Below, one piece after another: positions 10,383-22,019 of a stretch of 64,000 bases of DNA. The notes beneath the pieces are model-generated. The model was not told where the DNA came from. It was given only the letters and a program-made list of their open reading frames with translations, and did no database searches. The stretch comes from Mesostigma viride (taxonomy: Eukaryota; Streptophyta; Mesostigmatophyceae; Mesostigmatales; Mesostigmataceae): contig RPFO01000017.1 of assembly GCA_009746045.1 (NCBI GenBank), positions 1,787,452-1,851,451 of the forward strand, in the 5' to 3' direction. The translations under genes and the position numbers were made by a program. Positions within the stretch are counted from its first letter, which is position 1; every line of letters starts with the position of its first letter.

Positions 10383-10451
10383 GTTTTCCGCGTTTTCCGC
10401 GGCCTGGCACTGAACGCAAAGGTTTTCACCTTTGCGGAGTGTCTGATCAGA
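10383..10451 (+). mobile_element. SINE-A, 69-bp truncated copy
   Basis: Begins GTTTTCCGCG, contains the CGCAAAGGT/ACCTTTGCG hairpin and ends TCTGATCAGA. It is bounded by the perfect 10-bp TSD ATAGCAACAC (10,373-10,382 and 10,452-10,461). Confidence 0.8.
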
Positions 10452-10461
10452 ATAGCAACAC

Positions 10462-12400
10462 CATCACTAGGCATACACGCACCAAGAGAGCATACACTAA
10501 GCTCAGCCCAAGGTTACCATGTAAATTTATGCCAAGAACTCAGCAAGTATACGTGTAAAAACCTTAGAAAGACTGCCCAAGCAATAGAGGCAACTGCAGC
10601 CTGCAAACTTGGCAGCAAATCATACATGTTGTATGCCAAGCATTCACATCCTATCCAGCTTGCCTTGCTGCACACATAGCAGGGAAGTCTTAATGGTGAT
10701 AGCTCAAGGAAAGCAATGGAAACACCTATCTAATGCAATGCCACTCATGCAGTATGGCCAGCAAAAGAACCACTCTCACCTTCCTTTCCAATAGGGCAAT
10801 TTGCTAAGAAGCTGATGCCAGCTTGTTAGCCTCTAGGCACATGCCGGATGTCGTTCTAAAACAGGCGTGTCAGATCCGGCACATAACAAAGCGTCTGAGC
10901 AAGGTCACGTCCAAAGGATTATGGAAAACAAATGTCAACACATTACCAACAACTTGACCTCGGCGCATTTAGCATGCCAGCCACAAACTACACGAAATTG
11001 TACGAAATAGCTAGGAATCTGACGATGCAACCGAAAGAAATGGAGCGCTTCCTGCAGGGAAACTGCCCGAAAAAAAGGCGAAAGGCCGACGTTAATGCAC
11101 CTGCCTGCGTGGAAATGTTTCATGCATAAACTGGCACGCAAGCTCGAACAATAAAAGACATCATCCATCGATCAGGCGAACAAGGAAGGTGCGCCTTCCG
11201 TGAATACGTCGAAGGCGACAGGCGCAGGCCTGCGTAGGTTCTTACCTTGAATGCCGGAAATGTAAAAGAAACCGGGAAGCTTCGGCACAAACTCGACAAC
11301 ACCATTAAGTTAGCTTCATAATCGCTCTTTAGAGCCTACGTTGCCTCACAATAGCTGCCGTAAACCTGCATTAAATTTCATGATCCGCAAGAGAAATTAT
11401 ATCCTGGACCCCCGCGCCCGTAGCCGTTCGAGAAATTAGCGATATTGCAAACCGTAAACTTTCCGCCACGCAATGAGGTAATCAACTAATCTTCTGCGAA
11501 ATTCAAGCATTTTTTCTAGCTGTTTACGTGCCATATCGATTAATATTGCATAAAGGCATGCCGCCATGGCCACTTCCGCGAGGGTTGAGCGGTCCGGGCA
11601 CACATTATACACCGTACGGACGGTACCGCGAATTTTTTGGCGCGGAAAATATTCGGCGCGCCACGTCCCCTTAATTGATGGCGATCCAACGCCATGGAAT
11701 GACTAGGGTAGTTGTCTGAGAGGAAAGACGCGAAGGCCACGTGGCTATCTATAGCAAGACCTGCATGGAGGGAGACAGAGGGCAACAAGAAAGGTTGATA
11801 GGGAAAACACACACACACACACACACACACCACCACCACCAACAACAACACAAACAAAAACAACCAAAACTAAGAAGGAAAAGAGGGAACACACATACAC
11901 GAAGGGGCTAAAAGAAAAAGTAAGGAGGTTGCTTGTGTGTTGAATGTTCAGGAAGTGTCTCACACAACATCAAACTTTGGCAATCTTATATTTACAAATT
12001 ATGATTCCACATGGACACATGTTGTTGCTGCCTGTGTAACACAAATACTCCTGGACGCATGCCTGCCCAACGTCCTTCAAAGACTAGAGCAGTTGTCTGA
12101 GACAAAACCTGTGCGGATGTCTGCTAGGGTAATACACCAAAATCTGGCAGCGTTCATGCCATTCACACACAAAGGGACTCCGTGGCTTTGGAACACAATA
12201 ATGTTTAGTACACGGCGCCATAATCAACCGAATGGCAGCCAACCCAAGCGTAGCACGGTGACAGAAAACGCTAGTCTGTAGCCGTACTACCCACAATTTA
12301 AACCCAGAGAACCAATAGTCAAGGTGGTCAGAACCTAATATACTCATGGTGCCCGGGAGTTCTAGGCACACGGCGAACAATGCAAAGGCAGCGGCAGGCA
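10462..12400. other. Intergenic; no gene supported
   Basis: A 65-codon ATG frame at 10,932-11,129 has a basic KKRRK motif but no splice, homology or repeat support. An (AC)n run lies at 11,806-11,830. Nothing else is supported. Confidence 0.3.
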
Positions 12401-12474
12401 ATGCCCGCCACTGCCCTTGTGCAGTGTCAGGTAGAGATAATCATCTCTCAATAAATAGGCTTGAAATTTAACGG

Positions 12475-13539
12475 TCACGAGACAGCCAGGAGAGGGCGGC
12501 CCCCGACCATCAGCTGCATCTGGGGCATGGCCATGCGCACCGTTTCATCACCCAGTGCTCCCCCAAGGGAAAAGGAGATGTGAGAGCGAGGTTTCTGCGT
12601 GCCCCATGCGTCCTCCTGGGTTGACCGCGCAGTACCGTTGATTGGCTGCCCTCCAAACGTGACACCTTGTGACACTGGTACACCCAGCCGCTTGCTGGAC
12701 ACAGAGCCCCGATAGACGGGAGGGGGCGGAGGCATCAAAATGCTGGGGTCCTCCCACAGCGAGCGGTAACCTCTCGACGTTTTCTTCCGTGTAGTCTGGA
12801 GCATGGCAGGGCAGGAAATTGCAGAAGATAACACATGAAAGCCAGAAGCACAGGTCAATACCAGCTAAATGCCAGTCTAGAACACATGAGGATGGACACA
12901 ACAGCCATGAAAAAGTATATCTCCCTTTGACATACGTGCAGTAAATAGATTTAAAGAATGGTAGAAACCCATGGACCAATTTAACAAAGCCGCACCTCGT
13001 CATCCTGAAGGTAGGTTGTAACCAGGCATGCTGGGATCCTCGAAGAGAGTGCGCTAGCGCCTTTACTGGAACGGCGCTTCCTGGGTTGCTCCGGGGAGCA
13101 TGGGGCGATGGCGGAGGAAGCCCTTTTCGCAAAGCCGCGGCGAACGGGATAGCTCGGCTCGACGGATCTTACATCGCGGCGACGGGTTGTCGCCGCGCTC
13201 GTTTGCTCTACGGCTACCCGCGCAGCTGCGGATTCAAATGACAGCACTTTCGCTTCCAGGAAAGACACCTCGCCTCGTAGTCTGCAGAGGGCCTCGTCCG
13301 CTTGACGCAACCTCGATACCGACTCGTCTCGGAGCTGTCCAACAGGCAACAAGCAAAGCACGGGAAAGGAACAAGCACAATTAGGCACGGGAACGAAAGC
13401 AGTCAGGGACGTGCAGGCACGGCAACTCGCGAACATCAAACAAGGCTGTGCACCACAAACAGTCGGCCGCGCTCGAATGAGAGCCCGGAATGATGCAGGT
13501 ACTCACCCTAGTAAGCCTCTCAATCTCAATGGCCGACAT
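12475..13539 (-). CDS. Unrecognised coiled-coil protein, three-exon gene, copy 2
   Basis: Minus-strand exons: 13,507-13,539 (MSAIEIERLTR), 12,996-13,334 and 12,475-12,795, all phase 0. Exon lengths of 33, 339 and 321 nt are identical to copies 1 and 3, and no exon is frameshifted. Donors are GTGAGT and GTGCGG. The product is 230 aa with the same leucine-heptad start, basic middle and proline-run third exon, differing by scattered substitutions (for example SLGGALGD for SFGGALGD). Keeping all frames and splice sites in three copies suggests recent duplication or selection. Function unknown. It faces copy 3 head to head. Confidence 0.7.
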
Positions 13540-14968
13540 AGCTGGCGCAGGGGATAGCAAACTCTGTATGCGGAGGGGAACACTCTAGTACGGGACGCCT
13601 TGCTGAAGCGGCCTTTTTCATCGTGACGCAAGGACGCGTTGTCTTGGCGTTGGGCCGGCATCCTTTTTTAATGCGATAATTTATTGAAAAGGACAGGACA
13701 CGGGGACAGGAGACTATCTCTTTGAGGAGAGAGGGCGGACTGACACCAAAGACGTTTTCAACGATGTTGCCAGAATGTTGCTCCGAAATTCGTCCAGATT
13801 CCTTGGGATGGGAAGTTCGGTACTTCGGAATTTTCGAAGATTTTGAAGGCCTGCACGGCGTGGTAAATGCAGTATCTTACTTCAGCAATCAGCGCATGTG
13901 GTGCCCGAGCATTACGTAGGATGCACCAGGGATGCACCCGTTTGTGGGTGGGCGGTCTCATCTGATGCCCAACCCAGAAGCTCGCTTCAGTCTCGAGCAG
14001 GTGCCAGACTGCCAGGTAGGTGGGCGACCACTGACCAGACTCTTTTCCGTGCAACAGTACTGTAGATGTACCTTTAATGCAACTGTACCTATTCGTGGCA
14101 TCGAACTGACTCGGGATACGATACGACAAAATGTTGAGTTGAGCCTTGAGTTGAGTTGAGTTTATTCCCACGCCGGTGGTCCGACAGGGTTATTAATAGT
14201 GGATCCAACGGCTGGTCCTGCCTTATGGGGGTGGCAAACACATACATGCGAGAAATGGACTTGACCCATGTGCGGCGTGGGTAACGTAACATCAACGACA
14301 TCAACCACAACTCCACAAGCCAAACGACAACAACCAGAAGCCATAGCAGTGACAGCTGACAGATTTGAGAGCTTGAGGCATACATTCTGGTCAGATTTGA
14401 GGGCTTGAGGCATTCATTCTGGCTGACGCAGTTACACATAGGGTGACCCTACGGCCACAAGGCATCCTGTCGCATCGTCAGTCGTCCAGCGCTGCCAAAA
14501 GCCCGTCGCCCGAAGCGCGCTTCTGGGATAGTTGGATTCGCACGCCCGACCATAACGGGTGCGTCTTGCAGCATCCTGCGTAGTGCGTACACCAGTCAGT
14601 CCCACGACTGACTGCGAACACCGTCATGCTCGATCATCACATTCGCTGAAGTAAGAGATCCTGCATTTACCACCCCGTGCAGGCCTACAAAATTGGCAAG
14701 TACAGAACCTCCCATCGCACGCCTTGAAGGAAGCCCAAGGAATCTGGACGATTTGGAGCGACGTTGGTCAAAACCACCACTTTGCTGTCAATCCGCCAAC
14801 TCCCGTCCCGATCCTCATTTTTTGTATTGTTGCATCAAAAGATAGTATGCCGGCCCAACGCCGAGCCAACGCGTCCTTGCGTCACGATGAAAAAGGCGCC
14901 CTCAGCAAGGCGTCTCGCTCTAGAGCGTTCCCTTCCGCACATAGAGTTTGCTATCACCTGCGTCAGCT
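13540..14968. promoter_or_regulatory. Shared divergent 5' region between copies 2 and 3
   Basis: 1.43 kb between two divergent start codons. The proximal parts are inverted repeats of each other (including GACGCAAGGACGCG and its complement, and the TGCATTTACCAC block). The middle (about 13,900-14,500) is unique and could hold regulatory sequence. No TATA box was seen with confidence. Confidence 0.35.
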
Positions 14969-16033
14969 ATGTCGGCCATTGAGATTGAGAGGCTTACTAA
15001 GGTGAGTACCTGCATAATTCTGGGTTGTCATTCGAGCCCGACCGTCTGTTTGTGGTGCACAGCCTTGTTTGATGTTCGTGAGTTGCCGTGCCTGCACGTC
15101 CCTGACTGCTTTCGTTCCCGTGCCTAATTGTGCTTGTTCCTTTCCCGTGCTTTGCGTGTTGCCTGTCGGTCAGCTCCGAGACGAGTCGGTATCGAGGTTG
15201 CGTCAAGCGGACGAGGCCCTCTGCAGACTACGAGGCGAGGTGTCTTTCCTGGAAGCGAAAGTGCTGTCATTTGAATCCGCAGCTGCGCGGGCAGCCGTAG
15301 AGCAAACGAGCGCGGCGAACACTCGTCGCCGTGATGTAAGATCCGTCGAGCCGAGCTATCCCGTTCGCCGCGGCCCTGTGAAAAGGGCTTCCTCCGCCAT
15401 CGCCCCATGCTCCCCGGAGCAACCCAGGAAGCGCCGTTCCAGTAAAGGCGCTAGCGCACTCTCTTCGAGGATCCCAGCATGCCTGGTTACAACCTACCTT
15501 CAGGATGACGAGGTGCGGCTTTGTTAAATTGGTCTATGGGTTTCTACCATTCTTTAAATCTATTTACTGCACGTATGTCGAAGGGAGATATACTTTTTCA
15601 TGGCTGTTGTGTCCATCCTCATGTGTTCTAGACTGGCATTTAGCTGGTATTGACCTGTGCTTCTGGCTTTCATGTGTTATCTTCTGCAATTTCCTGCCCT
15701 GCCATGCTCCAGACTACACGGAAGAAAACGTCGAGAGGTTACCGCTCGCTGTGGGAGGACCCCAGCATTTTGATGCCTCCGCCCCCTCCCGTCTATCGGG
15801 GCTCTGTGTCCAGCAAGCGGCTGGGTGTACCAGTGTCACAAGGTGTCACGTTTGGAGGGCAGCCAATCAACGGTACTGCGCGGTCAACCCAGGAGGGCGC
15901 ATGGGGCACGCAGAAACCTCGCTCTCACATCTCCTTTTCCTTTGGGGGAGCGCTGGGCGATGAAACGGTGCGCATGGCCATGCCCCAGATGCAGCTGATG
16001 GTCGGGGGCCGCCCTCTCCTGGCTGTCTCGTGA
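14969..16033 (+). CDS. Unrecognised coiled-coil protein, three-exon gene, copy 3
   Basis: Exons: 14,969-15,001 (MSAIEIERLTK, then GTGAGT), 15,174-15,512 and 15,713-16,033, all phase 0. The predicted coiled coil IERLTK-LRDESVSRLRQAD spans the first junction. Exon 2 holds a basic segment (PEQPRKRRSSKG). Exon 3 carries the proline run and the Gly/Met-rich C-terminus (MAMPQMQLMVGGRPLL). Intron 2 is almost identical to that of copy 1, so the duplication is recent. Function unknown; I found no catalytic motif or signal peptide. Confidence 0.7.
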
Positions 16034-16130
16034 CCGTTAAATTTCAAGGGCCTATTTATTGAGAGATGATTATCTCTACCTGACTCTGCAAGGGCAGTGG
16101 CGGACACTGCCCGCCGCTGCCTTGCTGCTG
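16034..16130 (+). other. Conserved 3' flank of copy 3
   Basis: Matches the flank of copy 2 (ATTTATTGAGAGATGATTAT, then GGGCAGTGGCGG). A GC-rich inverted repeat (GGGCAGTGGCGG versus CCGCCGCTGCC) follows. Confidence 0.45.
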
Positions 16131-16554
16131 TCATGCCCTGCCTGCTTAGCACAGGGAAGGCATCATGTGTATACTAGTTGCTTAGTTTGTAATATCTTAG
16201 TGGCGGGAGTGTGGCCGGAGTGCCCTGTAGGATTTGCTGTCGCCATTATATGACGGGTAAATGAGTGTTCTGTGCTGCATTTGAAGGCTAGTCTTGTTGC
16301 AGCATACATTCGATAGGTCGCCGTGCGTCCAGGCATAGTTGTCTCACTTGACATTACTATTTGCCTCACTTGACATAGACACAGCGTGCCTTGGCATCAT
16401 CGTTAGCAAGTGTATATCACTCGTGCTCATCCAGATCAAGCCCCCAAGAGACCTTGTATTTAACCGCAAGGTTCAAATGCTTGCGCGCAAGCTTATTTCT
16501 TCATGCAATTTATGCAATCACCTAACCAATCCGCTTTATTGCACGAGTATTTAT
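16131..16554. other. No gene recognised
   Basis: Nothing supported. The GCATAGTTGTCTCACTTGAC phrase recurs near 35,645 in similar form. Confidence 0.3.
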
Positions 16555-16825
16555 TGCACGGTCATAGAGGACAACAATCGAATGATCAGAATAGAGGACA
16601 ACAAACCCCCTCCCGTTGGGAAGCGCGTTTGCAAACACGCGCGAAGCACGCCAGACAGGTCCCCTAGGGTAGAGAGCTTAGTCTAGAGTTGGCTTGATGT
16701 TGTAGATAGACTAGACCGGTAGGATTGTGTGTGTCCCCATCCATCTGGACATCCATCGATCGGGGTTAATGCTCCGTGACTCCCCAACGGGGGCACGAGC
16801 CTAATTGATTAATTATTTATTAAAA
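16555..16825 (+). mobile_element. LINE family A 3' end
   Basis: 5'-truncated copy with the ORF end (VGKRVCKHARSTPD), 3' UTR (GACCGGTAGGATTGTGTGTG), hairpin and degenerate AATT tail. It runs straight into the tail of an opposing LINE B copy. Confidence 0.75.
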
Positions 16826-18256
16826 TTAATTTAAATTATAACATGCCTCCGTTGGGAGATCATGTAGCACATATTCCTTGATGGATGGGTGGAGTGCGCG
16901 AGGAAGCCGCGTAATCGAACTAACCTAACTCTAAGCTATCTAGTCTAGAAATTAAATCTTAACGACACTACTCATCAAAACGCCGCCTCCTCTTGGGAGG
17001 AGGTGGCTTGCCCACAGGGGCTGGCATGTGAGCCTTGACAATCTTCTGCCACCGCGTCTTGTTCTGCATGGCAGTCCAAAGAAGGGAGAGAGAGTGGATT
17101 AAATTAAATTAAATTAAATTATAACATGACTCCGTTGGGACATCATGTAGCACATATTCCCATGGATGGATGGAGGGGGGGGCAAAGCCGCGAAACCGAA
17201 CTAATCTAACTCTAATCTAATCTAATCTAGAAAACCCTACTTATTCTACTCAGCAAAGCGCCCCTTCCGCTTGGGGGGAGGGGGATTGCCCACAGGGGCG
17301 GGCGTATGAGCCTGGACAATGGTTTTCCACCTCCTCTTGTCCTGCATAGCAGTCCAAGCAAGAGAGAGGGAGTGAATGCGATTTTCAAACTGCGCTGGGA
17401 CCACTAGGTCAGCCATCAACTGCTGTGGGTAGGTCATGACATGTTTGCCTACCTTCTTAGGAATGTCCTTAGGGCCAGGCCAGGTCAGGATATGCCGTCC
17501 TAGCTGGCCAAGCCGCTGTGGGCCGGCCAGACCGAGGGCGATGTCTACCTGGCTGGTGCGAGCAAGATGTCCTACGAATGCTATCCTACGGTGTCTAATC
17601 TCGTCCGAAATGCGAGGCATGCCCTGGTACAAAGATTCTAAAGACCTATGCGTGTCAAACCCTACATTCAGGGCCTGACGGAGCATCCTGGTTACCGTGC
17701 CGTTTAGCTTGGTCGCCAGCGTGTCCGTGAGCGTCCATGCCTCGGCGCCATACGTGAGCACCGTGAGGACCAGGACCTTGAGGAGCATGCATGCGCTTGC
17801 GGTGCTCGAGAGAGAGTGGATGCGGTGTTCAAACTGGGCTGGGACCACTAGGTCGTCCAGCAACTGAACATCTGGATGTAGTTCGTGGCATGTTTCCCTA
17901 CCCTTTCTGGAATGTTCTTGGGGCCAGGCCAGGATCGTACCGTTGTGATCAAAATTTGCCGCCAGGCTGGCTGGCTGGCCAAGCCGCTGGGGGCTGGCCA
18001 GACCAAGGGCTGTGTCGACCTGGCTGGTGCGAGCAAGGTGTCCTACAAATGCTATCCTACGCTGCCTAATCTCGTCCGAAATACGAGTCATACCCTGATA
18101 CAAAGACTCCAGTGACCTACGCTTGGAAAACCCTACGTTCAGGACCTGTCGGAGCATCCTGTAAACCGTGCCGTCTAGCTTAGCTGCAAATGTTGGCGTG
18201 AGTGTCCACGCCTCGGCGCCATACGTGAGCACCGTGAGGACGACAAAGGACCAACG
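16826..18256 (-). mobile_element. LINE family B copy split by a younger LINE B
   Basis: Host pieces are 17,808-18,256 and 16,826-17,099. On minus they encode [40 protein letters not shown] and, after the interruption, IHSLSLLWTAMQNKTRW and VGKPPPPKRRRR, then the family B 3' end and a TTTAA-type tail. The upstream part contains in-frame damage (a gap relative to the intact copy). Confidence 0.75.
17100..17807 (-). mobile_element. LINE family B insertion with 14-bp TSD
   Basis: 708 bp inserted in LINE B, flanked by ATCCACTCTCTCTC (minus reading; 17,086-17,099 and 17,808-17,821). It encodes [58 protein letters not shown] and the terminus [12 protein letters not shown]. It then has a 3' UTR with a TAGATT repeat, the CTCC/CAAC hairpin and a TTTAA tail. 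The post-RT portion is uninterrupted, so the copy is young, but it lacks the RT domain. Confidence 0.8.
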
Positions 18257-20840
18257 ATCCATCCATCCATCCATCCATCCATCCATCCATCCATCCATCC
18301 ATCCATCCATCCATCCATCCATCCATCCATCCATCCATCCATCCATCCATCCATCCATCCATCCATCCATCCATCCATCCATCCATCCATCCATCCATCC
18401 ATCCATCCATCCATCCATCCATCCATCCATCCATCCATCCATCCATCCATCCATCCATCCATCCATCCATCCATCCATCCATCCATCCATCCATCCATCC
18501 ATCCATCCATCCATCCATCCATCCATCCATCCATCCATCCATCCATCCATCCATCCATCCATCCATCCATCCATCCATCCATCCATCCATCCATCCATCC
18601 ATCCATCCATCCATCCATCCATCCATCCATCCATCCATCCATCCATCCATCCATCCATCCATCCATCCATCCATCCATCCATCCATCCATCCATCCATCC
18701 ATCCATCCATCCATCCATCCATCCATCCATCCATCCATCCATCCATCCATCCATCCATCCATCCATCCATCCATCCATCCATCCATCCATCCATCCATCC
18801 ATCCATCCATCCATCCATCCATCCATCCATCCATCCATCCATCCATCCATCCATCCATCCATCCATCCATCCATCCATCCATCCATCCATCCATCCATCC
18901 ATCCATCCATCCATCCATCCATCCATCCATCCATCCATCCATCCATCCATCCATCCATCCATCCATCCATCCATCCATCCATCCATCCATCCATCCATCC
19001 ATCCATCCATCCATCCATCCATCCATCCATCCATCCATCCATCCATCCATCCATCCATCCATCCATCCATCCATCCATCCATCCATCCATCCATCCATCC
19101 ATCCATCCATCCATCCATCCATCCATCCATCCATCCATCCATCCATCCATCCATCCATCCATCCATCCATCCATCCATCCATCCATCCATCCATCCATCC
19201 ATCCATCCATCCATCCATCCATCCATCCATCCATCCATCCATCCATCCATCCATCCATCCATCCATCCATCCATCCATCCATCCATCCATCCATCCATCC
19301 ATCCATCCATCCATCCATCCATCCATCCATCCATCCATCCATCCATCCATCCATCCATCCATCCATCCATCCATCCATCCATCCATCCATCCATCCATCC
19401 ATCCATCCATCCATCCATCCATCCATCCATCCATCCATCCATCCATCCATCCATCCATCCATCCATCCATCCATCCATCCATCCATCCATCCATCCATCC
19501 ATCCATCCATCCATCCATCCATCCATCCATCCATCCATCCATCCATCCATCCATCCATCCATCCATCCATCCATCCATCCATCCATCCATCCATCCATCC
19601 ATCCATCCATCCATCCATCCATCCATCCATCCATCCATCCATCCATCCATCCATCCATCCATCCATCCATCCATCCATCCATCCATCCATCCATCCATCC
19701 ATCCATCCATCCATCCATCCATCCATCCATCCATCCATCCATCCATCCATCCATCCATCCATCCATCCATCCATCCATCCATCCATCCATCCATCCATCC
19801 ATCCATCCATCCATCCATCCATCCATCCATCCATCCATCCATCCATCCATCCATCCATCCATCCATCCATCCATCCATCCATCCATCCATCCATCCATCC
19901 ATCCATCCATCCATCCATCCATCCATCCATCCATCCATCCATCCATCCATCCATCCATCCATCCATCCATCCATCCATCCATCCATCCATCCATCCATCC
20001 ATCCATCCATCCATCCATCCATCCATCCATCCATCCATCCATCCATCCATCCATCCATCCATCCATCCATCCATCCATCCATCCATCCATCCATCCATCC
20101 ATCCATCCATCCATCCATCCATCCATCCATCCATCCATCCATCCATCCATCCATCCATCCATCCATCCATCCATCCATCCATCCATCCATCCATCCATCC
20201 ATCCATCCATCCATCCATCCATCCATCCATCCATCCATCCATCCATCCATCCATCCATCCATCCATCCATCCATCCATCCATCCATCCATCCATCCATCC
20301 ATCCATCCATCCATCCATCCATCCATCCATCCATCCATCCATCCATCCATCCATCCATCCATCCATCCATCCATCCATCCATCCATCCATCCATCCATCC
20401 ATCCATCCATCCATCCATCCATCCATCCATCCATCCATCCATCCATCCATCCATCCATCCATCCATCCATCCATCCATCCATCCATCCATCCATCCATCC
20501 ATCCATCCATCCATCCATCCATCCATCCATCCATCCATCCATCCATCCATCCATCCATCCATCCATCCATCCATCCATCCATCCATCCATCCATCCATCC
20601 ATCCATCCATCCATCCATCCATCCATCCATCCATCCATCCATCCATCCATCCATCCATCCATCCATCCATCCATCCATCCATCCATCCATCCATCCATCC
20701 ATCCATCCATCCATCCATCCATCCATCCATCCATCCATCCATCCATCCATCCATCCATCCATCCATCCATCCATCCATCCATCCATCCATCCATCCATCC
20801 ATCCATCCATCCATCCATCCATCCACCCATCCATCCATCG
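18257..20840. repeat. Giant (ATCC)n microsatellite, about 646 units
   Basis: 2.58 kb of ATCC with a single interruption (ACCC at 20,825). It sits immediately before the LINE A terminus. The length may be mis-assembled, since reads cannot resolve it easily. Long open frames on both strands (IHPS or MDGW repeats) follow from the 4-bp unit having no stop codon and are not genes. Confidence 0.95.
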
Positions 20841-20900
20841 GGGTTACTACTCCGTGACTCCCCAACGGGAGCATATGCTGCATGGGTATAGTAAATTAAT
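20841..20900 (+). mobile_element. LINE family A terminal hairpin and tail
   Basis: CGGGGTTACTACTCCGTGAC, hairpin CTCCC-CAAC-GGGAG, then an AT-rich tail. The copy consists of little more than the (ATCC)n array and this terminus. Confidence 0.7.
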
Positions 20901-21050
20901 TATAAATTTAATTTAATTCATTAATACACAGGCATTGTCGCCTTGATACACAGGCAACCAAAAAAAAAAAAAAAAGAAAAATTAAACAGAAAAGACATTT
21001 TTCATAACATGCCTCCGTTGGGAGATCATGTAGCACATATTCCTTGACGG
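20901..21050 (-). mobile_element. LINE family B terminus
   Basis: At 21,003-21,050 the minus strand reads GGAATATGTGCTACATGATC followed by the CTCC-CAAC-GGAG hairpin and CATGTTATG. Only the 3' end is present. An A-rich run lies at 20,958-20,985. Confidence 0.55.
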
Positions 21051-21057
21051 CAGCCTT

Positions 21058-21089
21058 CCCTACCAGCCATTTAGAATGTACTCCAGCAC
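21058..21089 (+). repeat. Left terminal inverted repeat
   Basis: 32 bp, identical to the complement of 29,932-29,963. Downstream, 21,190-21,295 has several GTACTAC-type repeats that may be subterminal binding sites. Confidence 0.8.
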
Positions 21090-22019
21090 AAGTACATTTT
21101 GAGTTTTTCCAAGTTTCCTCTTTTTTGCTTGTTTCAAGTTCAGTTCTGCAAAAAAAGTGTCCCCATGGCCCCTGGATCTCATCTGGAGGTAGTTGAACTA
21201 GTATATGCTACAAAATACTACATTGTACTAGTTTGTACTACTTTGTACTACATTTTTACTATAATGTACTACATTGAACTACATTTGAACAAATTTTAAG
21301 GCTGCTATGCAGTTGTCTAGTGTTCCAGACCCTTGAAAAACAGGTTTTGCCGCCTCTTTCGGCTCCCCGACCCTGCTCGCGCCCAGATTCGCTACACGAA
21401 AACTGTCGCAGCCACCGGACTAATGAGGCAATCCTGCCCCCCATTGCGCCTTGCGATCACATGTAATCAAGCAAGCATGTCATGCATACTGGTGTTGTCA
21501 TAATTCATCTTGTAGCGATAAGCAAGTATTAAGTGAGACAGCTATATAATCAGGGACCATAGAAAGCGCCTCACAATCATGACACATGCACATGGCAAAA
21601 TAGCAACTTCATTGTGGCAAAACTCTTGAAACTCACCAAACATCACCAACCACAAATTATATTGTTGCCTTTTATTAAGAGAGTTTTGAACAAGGCAAGT
21701 TGCAACACCCGGTTTCCAACCATGATGGACTGTGGGCACACATATTCCATGCATGGCTATCTTGATGAAAGAGCCCGTGAGCTTTACTCTTAGTTTGCAC
21801 ATGCATAGTCCTAGTTGTCATGCCATTCTTGATGCATGATACATGTATAATCAATGCCTGCGCGAAAACATGAGCCACAAAACATATGGTGTAAGACAAT
21901 GTACAGCATCCTGCAAACATATCGCTCACCTGTGCTCCTTAATGAGCAGCACTTAACAAGACATCCCACCATGCCTCATAGACCTTGATAAGCATGGCAT
22001 CGATAGCCAAGCTACTAAT

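Noticed and set aside
10932-11129. 65-aa ATG frame with KKRRK
   Set aside because: No splice signals, conservation or compositional change from the flanks; likely chance.
17246-20830. 1194-codon frame joining MDGW repeats to a LINE C-terminus
   Set aside because: A 4-bp unit without stop codons stays open by arithmetic. The LINE part is a truncated fragment next to the array, with no start of its own.
18168-20891. Long IHPS and MDGW frames over the (ATCC)n array
   Set aside because: Pure microsatellite translation on both strands; no non-repeat coding sequence.
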